6,300 nt of DNA, from positions 1 to 6,300 of the forward strand of contig JAHEDM010000165.1 of the NCBI GenBank assembly GCA_024641205.1, written 5' to 3'. The DNA comes from Actinomycetes bacterium (GTDB lineage Bacteria; Actinomycetota; Acidimicrobiia; Spongiisociales; UBA4744). The position numbers and the translations under genes were made by a program. The notes under the pieces are model-generated. The model was not told where the DNA came from. It saw only the letters and a list, made by a program, of their open reading frames with translations, and did not search any database. Each line of letters opens with the position of its first letter. The first letter of the stretch is position 1. Positions 5,773 through 6,300 of the stretch are shown here, piece by piece.

Positions 5773-6300
5773 ATGATGGCAACCTTTCTGACGGGTCCCT
5801 TGGACGACCTGCTCGATCGCACGGTGATCGGAAGCTTCACCAATATCGGTCACACGGTACGGAGTATCGGTTGGCAAGTCGACATGCCTTCATTGGACGG
5901 CAAGAACGTGATCGTCACCGGGGCTACCTCAGGACTGGGACGCGCTGCCGCGGAGCGACTGGCACAGATGGGGGCAGGCGTGCGCCTGGTCGGGCGTTCG
6001 CAAGTCAAACTCGACAACGCCCGACGGGAGATTGCCGAAGCAACCGGAAATCACGACCTCGGCACCCATGTTGCCGACTTCTCCAGCATGGACCAGGTGC
6101 GGGATCTCGCCGGAGCCCTCCTCGCTGATGAGTCCCGGATCGATGTGCTGATCAACAACGCCGGTGGCTTGATCACGGAGCGGCGCGAAACGGGGGACGG
6201 CCTCGAGTTGACGCTTGCTACCAATCTGCTCAGCCACTTCCTTCTCACCAATCTGTTGATCCCCCGGCTTGCCTCATCTGCGCCGGCTCGCATCATCAAC
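5773..6300 (+). CDS. SDR-family NAD(P)-dependent oxidoreductase, DHRS12-like (3' end outside window)
   Basis: The frame starts with tandem ATGs directly after the anti-sigma stop (zero spacing) and is open for 176 codons to the window edge. It is a classical short-chain dehydrogenase/reductase with the cofactor-binding half visible: TGATSGLG at 49-56 for the dinucleotide pyrophosphate, R75 after the second strand (favouring NADP), D102 in ADFS near the adenine, NNAG at 128-131, and the conserved N151. The catalytic Ser and YxxxK should lie beyond the edge, so activity cannot be confirmed here. About 40 residues precede the Rossmann fold, including LLDRTVIGSFTNIGHTVRS, resembling the N-terminal extension of DHRS12-like SDRs that I recall from actinobacteria. 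The substrate is unknown. A weak AAGG lies 5 nt before the first ATG. It is the third gene of the sigma/anti-sigma operon, so it is likely under the same control. Confidence 0.93.
   Translation, partial: MMATFLTGPLDDLLDRTVIGSFTNIGHTVRSIGWQVDMPSLDGKNVIVTGATSGLGRAAAERLAQMGAGVRLVGRSQVKLDNARREIAEATGNHDLGTHVADFSSMDQVRDLAGALLADESRIDVLINNAGGLITERRETGDGLELTLATNLLSHFLLTNLLIPRLASSAPARIIN

Noticed and set aside
5275..5877. 200-codon minus-strand open frame opposite the anti-sigma and SDR genes
   Set aside because: It lies fully over two strongly recognised plus-strand genes and shows no domain; high GC favours such antisense frames.
1..6300. CRISPR arrays, tRNA or rRNA genes, transposases, integrases or phage genes
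   Set aside because: No spaced direct repeats, cloverleaf structures or mobile-element proteins were seen on either strand.

Overview
The window looks like a chromosomal segment from a high-GC actinobacterium. This is inferred from an RskA-type anti-sigma factor, a class F-like sortase paired with a DUF4397 cell-surface protein, frequent G/C at third codon positions, and GTG starts. An environmental Acidimicrobiia-like lineage would fit, but species cannot be named from sequence alone. Coding density is very high. The longest gene-free stretch is the 139-bp divergent intergenic region at 4273-4411, so no gap exceeds 300 bases.

Left part, plus strand (2-1775): a class I CPD photolyase that enters from outside the left edge, lacking about 28 N-terminal residues, is followed 55 bp later by a small SRPBCC-fold protein with a clear Shine-Dalgarno sequence. 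They converge, 8 bp apart, on the minus-strand block.

Middle part, minus strand (4272 down to 1784): the gene order in the direction of transcription is a secreted DUF4397 protein with a C-terminal sorting-like tail, a strong GC-rich hairpin, a class F-like sortase, a SnoaL/NTF2-like protein starting 20 bp after the sortase, and a small two-TM membrane protein. The sortase is the obvious candidate enzyme for anchoring the DUF4397 protein. However, the usual catalytic Arg after its Cys is not visible, and the substrate motif is VPTG rather than LPxTG.

Right part, plus strand (4412 to the right edge): an ECF sigma factor and its membrane-bound zinc-binding RskA-like anti-sigma factor overlap at ATGA. 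An SDR oxidoreductase with a DHRS12-like N-terminal extension begins directly after the anti-sigma stop codon and runs off the right edge. This three-gene operon is divergent from the DUF4397 gene.

The shared 4273-4411 region carries a candidate SigK-like promoter facing the DUF4397 gene. On the sigma-factor side it holds two mutually exclusive hairpins around the Shine-Dalgarno sequence. My working model is an autoregulated sigma/anti-sigma switch controlling an envelope protein and its sortase, perhaps as part of a light or oxidative stress locus, since photolyase, SRPBCC and SDR genes lie close by. The model is inference; the gene identities are well supported.
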